A stretch of DNA of 64,000 bases from NCBI RefSeq assembly GCF_900167575.1, contig NZ_FUZP01000001.1:310001-374000 (forward strand), given 5' to 3'. The notes under the pieces are model-generated. The model ran no database searches, was not told the origin of the DNA, and saw only the letters and a list, made by a program, of their open reading frames with translations. Made by a program: the position numbers and the translations under genes. Positions within the stretch are counted from its first letter, which is position 1, and every line of letters begins with the position of its first letter. Shown here in pieces: positions 61,539-64,000 of the stretch. This DNA is from Okibacterium fritillariae (GTDB taxonomy: Bacteria > Actinomycetota > Actinomycetes > Actinomycetales > Microbacteriaceae).

Positions 61539-62594
61539 GTGGCAACCCTTCCCTCCTCTGACCTGGCCGCCTCGTCCGCGCCCGCCGCGGCGTCGTCCGT
61601 GCCCGCTGCCGCCTCCGAGCTGGCCGAGCTCGCCGTGATCGTGCGTTCGGGTGTGATCGAGAGCCGCCACTTCGGCTGGCTCGTAGCCCTCGACGCCGAC
61701 GGAACGGTGGCCGCCGACCTCGGCCGCGGCTCCACGCAGGTGCTGCCGCGTTCGACCACGAAACCCCTGCAGGCCCTCGCCTGTGTCCTCGCCGGCGCCG
61801 ACCTCAGCGGCGAAGAGCTCGCGATCGCCGCCGGCAGCCACACGGGCGAGGACGCTCACGTCGACGCCGTGCGCCGCATCCTCGACCGCGCGGGTCTCGA
61901 CGAGTCGGCGCTCGGCTGCCCCGTCGACTGGCCCGAGGACGAGCCCACGCGCGAACGCCTCATCCGCGACGGCGAGACCCGTTCGCGTGTGCGCATGAAC
62001 TGCTCGGGCAAGCACGCCGCCATGCTGCTGGCGTGCGCCGCCAACGGCTGGGACACGGCCACCTACCTCGACCCCGAACACCCCCTGCAGCAACTCGTGC
62101 GGCAGACGGTCGAGCGCGTGGCGGGCACGGCCGTCGAATACACGGCGATCGATGGATGCGGCGCGCCCCTGTTCAGCACCACGGTCGAGGGTCTGGCGCG
62201 CTCGTTCCGCGCCCTCGTGACGGCACCCGAGGGAACCCCCGAACGCCTCGTCGCCGACGCCATGCGCGCGCACCCCTTCTTCGTGGGCGGCGACAACCAC
62301 GCCAACAGCGACACCATGACGCGCGTGCCCGGCGTGCTCGCCAAGGGCGGCGCCGAGGGCGTCATCGGCATGGCCGCGGCCACGGGTCAGGCGGTCGCGA
62401 TGAAGATCGTCGACGGCAACCCGCGCGCGACGACCCTGCTCGCGCTCGAGGTGCTGGGCGCGCTGGGCGTGGATGTCGCGGCCGCCGGTTCGCTCGTCGA
62501 GCTGCCCGTTCTGGGCGGCGGCGTGCCCGTCGGTGAGATCGCGGCGGGTGCCGATGTGACGGCGTGGATCGCCGCGCGCGGTGACGTGCAGTGA
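61539..62594 (+). CDS. L-asparaginase II-like enzyme (Asparaginase_II/PF06089 type)
   Basis: 351 residues from GTG 61539 (GAAGGAGC upstream). An Ala/Ser-rich N-terminus (about 1-26), then the domain: RSGVIESRHFGWLVALD, GRGSTQVLPRSTTKPLQALA, AAGSHTGEDAHVDAV, RMNCSGKHAAMLLA and IDGCGAPLF, all hallmarks of the asparaginase II/AnsA-like group. Likely hydrolyses an amide of asparagine or of an asparagine conjugate; FraE in Salmonella, which deamidates fructose-asparagine, is an asparaginase in an analogous pathway (family knowledge). It overlaps the next gene by 4 bp. Confidence 0.85.
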   Translation: MATLPSSDLAASSAPAAASSVPAAASELAELAVIVRSGVIESRHFGWLVALDADGTVAADLGRGSTQVLPRSTTKPLQALACVLAGADLSGEELAIAAGSHTGEDAHVDAVRRILDRAGLDESALGCPVDWPEDEPTRERLIRDGETRSRVRMNCSGKHAAMLLACAANGWDTATYLDPEHPLQQLVRQTVERVAGTAVEYTAIDGCGAPLFSTTVEGLARSFRALVTAPEGTPERLVADAMRAHPFFVGGDNHANSDTMTRVPGVLAKGGAEGVIGMAAATGQAVAMKIVDGNPRATTLLALEVLGALGVDVAAAGSLVELPVLGGGVPVGEIAAGADVTAWIAARGDVQ

Positions 62595-64000
62595 GCGCAT
62601 CCGACTCTGCGCAGACCAGCCGCGTGCTCGTCGAGCTGTGCGTCGACGACCTGGAGGGGGCGCTCGTCGCCGACCGTGAGGGTGCGGACCGCATCGAGCT
62701 GTGCGCCGACCTGCTCGAGGGCGGGACGACGCCGAGCATGGGCACGATCCTGGCGGTGCTCGACGCCGTCGAACGCGTCGGCGTGCAGATCATCGTGCGG
62801 CCGCGCGGGGGCGACTTCGTCTACAGCGAGGCCGAGGTCGACGTCATGTGCCGCGACCTGCGGGCCATCGCGGGAGCCGCTTCCGGTGCGCGCACCCCCG
62901 TAGGCGTCGTCGTCGGGGCCCTGACCACCGCGGGTGAGGTGGATGCCGCCGCGCTCCGCCGCCTGATCGACGCCGCGGCGCCATTGCCCGTCACTTTCCA
63001 CAAAGCGTTCGATGCGACATCCGATCTGCTGGCAGCCTATGACGTGCTGGCCGCGGCCGGCGTCGAGCGCGTGCTGACCTCGGGTGGGCCGCATCCGGCG
63101 CTGCAGGGCGTCGAGGTGCTGGCCGAACTCGTGCGCTGGTCGCGCGCGGATGCCGCCGCCCCGACCGTGCTCGTCGGCGGATCGGTGCGCCCCGCGAATG
63201 TGCGAGAGATCCTCGATGCAACGGGCGCGACCGAGGTGCACCTGCGCGCCCAGACCGCGTCGCCGCGCGGGGACGGGACGCTGCGGACCGACCCCGACGT
63301 CGTGCGCGACCTGTTCGCGGCCCTCGAGAATCCGGCGACCGACACGCTCTCCGATGCCTCCGTCGTCATCGCCGTCGACATCGGCGGCACCAACCTCAAG
63401 GGCGCCATCGTGGATGCCTCGGGCCGCACCATTGCGTCGCGGTCCGTGGGCGTCGGCGCCACCGGGGACGAGTCGATCGCCCGCATCATTGAGCTGCTGC
63501 AGGGTTTGCGCGCGCACACCGAACAATCGGGACACCACGTGGTCGGCATCGGCGTGGTCACGCCCGGCATGGTCGAGGCCGAGAACGGCATCGTGCGTTA
63601 CGCCTCGACGCTCGACTGGACCGACGTTCCCCTCGGCCCCATCCTCTCGGCCGAACTGGGCGTGCCCGTCGAGATCGGCCACGATGTGCGGTCGAGCGGG
63701 CTCGCCGAGAGTCTCTTCGGTGCCTCGAAGGGTGTCGCCAACTCGGTGCTCGTGGCCATCGGAACGGGTGTCGCGGCCTCGATCTTGAGTGGCGGGCATC
63801 CGGTCGTCGGCGCGGTCACCACGGCCGGCGAACTCGGGCACATCCCCGCCATTCCCGACGGCGAGCCGTGCACGTGCGGCCAACACGGATGTCTCGAGGT
63901 CTATCTCTCGGGTGCCGGAATCGCGCGCCGCTACGCCGCCGCCGGGGGAGAGCCTGGCCTGGACGCCGCCGCTATCTCGGTGCGCCTCGGGCACGACCCC
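62591..64000 (+). CDS. CutC-ROK kinase fusion protein (runs off the window)
   Basis: The frame starts at GTG 62591, overlapping the asparaginase stop by 4 bp, and is open to the window end (470 codons visible). Residues about 10-245 are a complete CutC domain: LCADLLEGGTTPSMGTI, VRPRGGDFVYS, TFHKAFD and LTSGG. From about 255 a ROK sugar kinase follows: VIAVDIGGTNLKGA (ATP loop), GIGVVTPGMVEAENG, GHDVRSSGLAE (catalytic Asp), IGTGVAAS and the zinc motif CTCGQHGCLEVYLSG. I checked the junction codon by codon: no stop or frameshift. CutC is a TIM-barrel protein named for copper tolerance but with uncertain chemistry. The fusion suggests a two-step sugar reaction (inference). Confidence 0.85.
   Translation, partial: MSASDSAQTSRVLVELCVDDLEGALVADREGADRIELCADLLEGGTTPSMGTILAVLDAVERVGVQIIVRPRGGDFVYSEAEVDVMCRDLRAIAGAASGARTPVGVVVGALTTAGEVDAAALRRLIDAAAPLPVTFHKAFDATSDLLAAYDVLAAAGVERVLTSGGPHPALQGVEVLAELVRWSRADAAAPTVLVGGSVRPANVREILDATGATEVHLRAQTASPRGDGTLRTDPDVVRDLFAALENPATDTLSDASVVIAVDIGGTNLKGAIVDASGRTIASRSVGVGATGDESIARIIELLQGLRAHTEQSGHHVVGIGVVTPGMVEAENGIVRYASTLDWTDVPLGPILSAELGVPVEIGHDVRSSGLAESLFGASKGVANSVLVAIGTGVAASILSGGHPVVGAVTTAGELGHIPAIPDGEPCTCGQHGCLEVYLSGAGIARRYAAAGGEPGLDAAAISVRLGHDP

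Overview
High-GC actinobacterial chromosome segment, most like Microbacteriaceae. The cues are GC-rich third codon positions, frequent GTG starts, LPXTG and Spa-type surface proteins, a DUF2510/PASTA protein, mycothiol-type DinB/MDMPI enzymes, and sugar ABC loci that lack their own ATPase. No rRNA, tRNA, IS element, integrase or CRISPR array was seen. The placement is inference from gene content, not from a marker gene.

Layout. 1-2.7 kb: small regulators (MarR with a divergent MMPL transporter, TetR with a divergent membrane protein). 2.8-5.8 kb: a tandem duplication of an LPETG wall-anchored Ig-like protein, with a shared terminator, promoter and structured 5' leader. 6.4-13.1 kb: a LacI-regulated locus of sugar-binding protein, two permeases, a GH32-like enzyme and a PfkB (fructokinase-like) kinase, probably for fructose-containing sugars. 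13.2-20.4 kb: M23 peptidase-like protein, universal stress protein, SGNH hydrolase, a TetR/quinone-oxidoreductase pair with two palindromic operators, and membrane proteins.

20.4-24.2 kb is a compositionally distinct island of three genes on the minus strand: a nucleotidyltransferase-like protein, its overlapping partner, and a 589-residue protein of unknown function. This is the best candidate for an undescribed (possibly defence-type) system. 24.2-26.3 kb: alpha/beta hydrolase and WYL regulator. 26.5-34.9 kb: a LacI-controlled GH2/ABC locus plus a secreted Asp-box (sialidase-like) enzyme with a ricin-type lectin tail. 34.9-41.7 kb: a GH127 (beta-L-arabinofuranosidase-like) ABC locus and its LacI regulator. 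All three sugar loci lack an ATPase gene, so they presumably share an MsiK-type ATPase encoded elsewhere.

41.7-48.6 kb: a complete Spa-type pilus operon of tip adhesin (LPLAG), backbone pilin (YPKN, LPFTG) and class C sortase. 48.9-56.5 kb: ECF41-like sigma factor, DUF1059 protein, GntR/DUF1648 pair, several membrane proteins, and a six-copy 17-bp tandem repeat. 56.5-64 kb: a ROK repressor divergent from an operon of amino-acid-type ABC transporter (ATPase, lipoprotein, two permeases), an asparaginase-II-like enzyme and an unusual CutC-ROK kinase fusion that runs off the window. The combination suggests import and breakdown of a sugar-amino-acid conjugate, which is inference.
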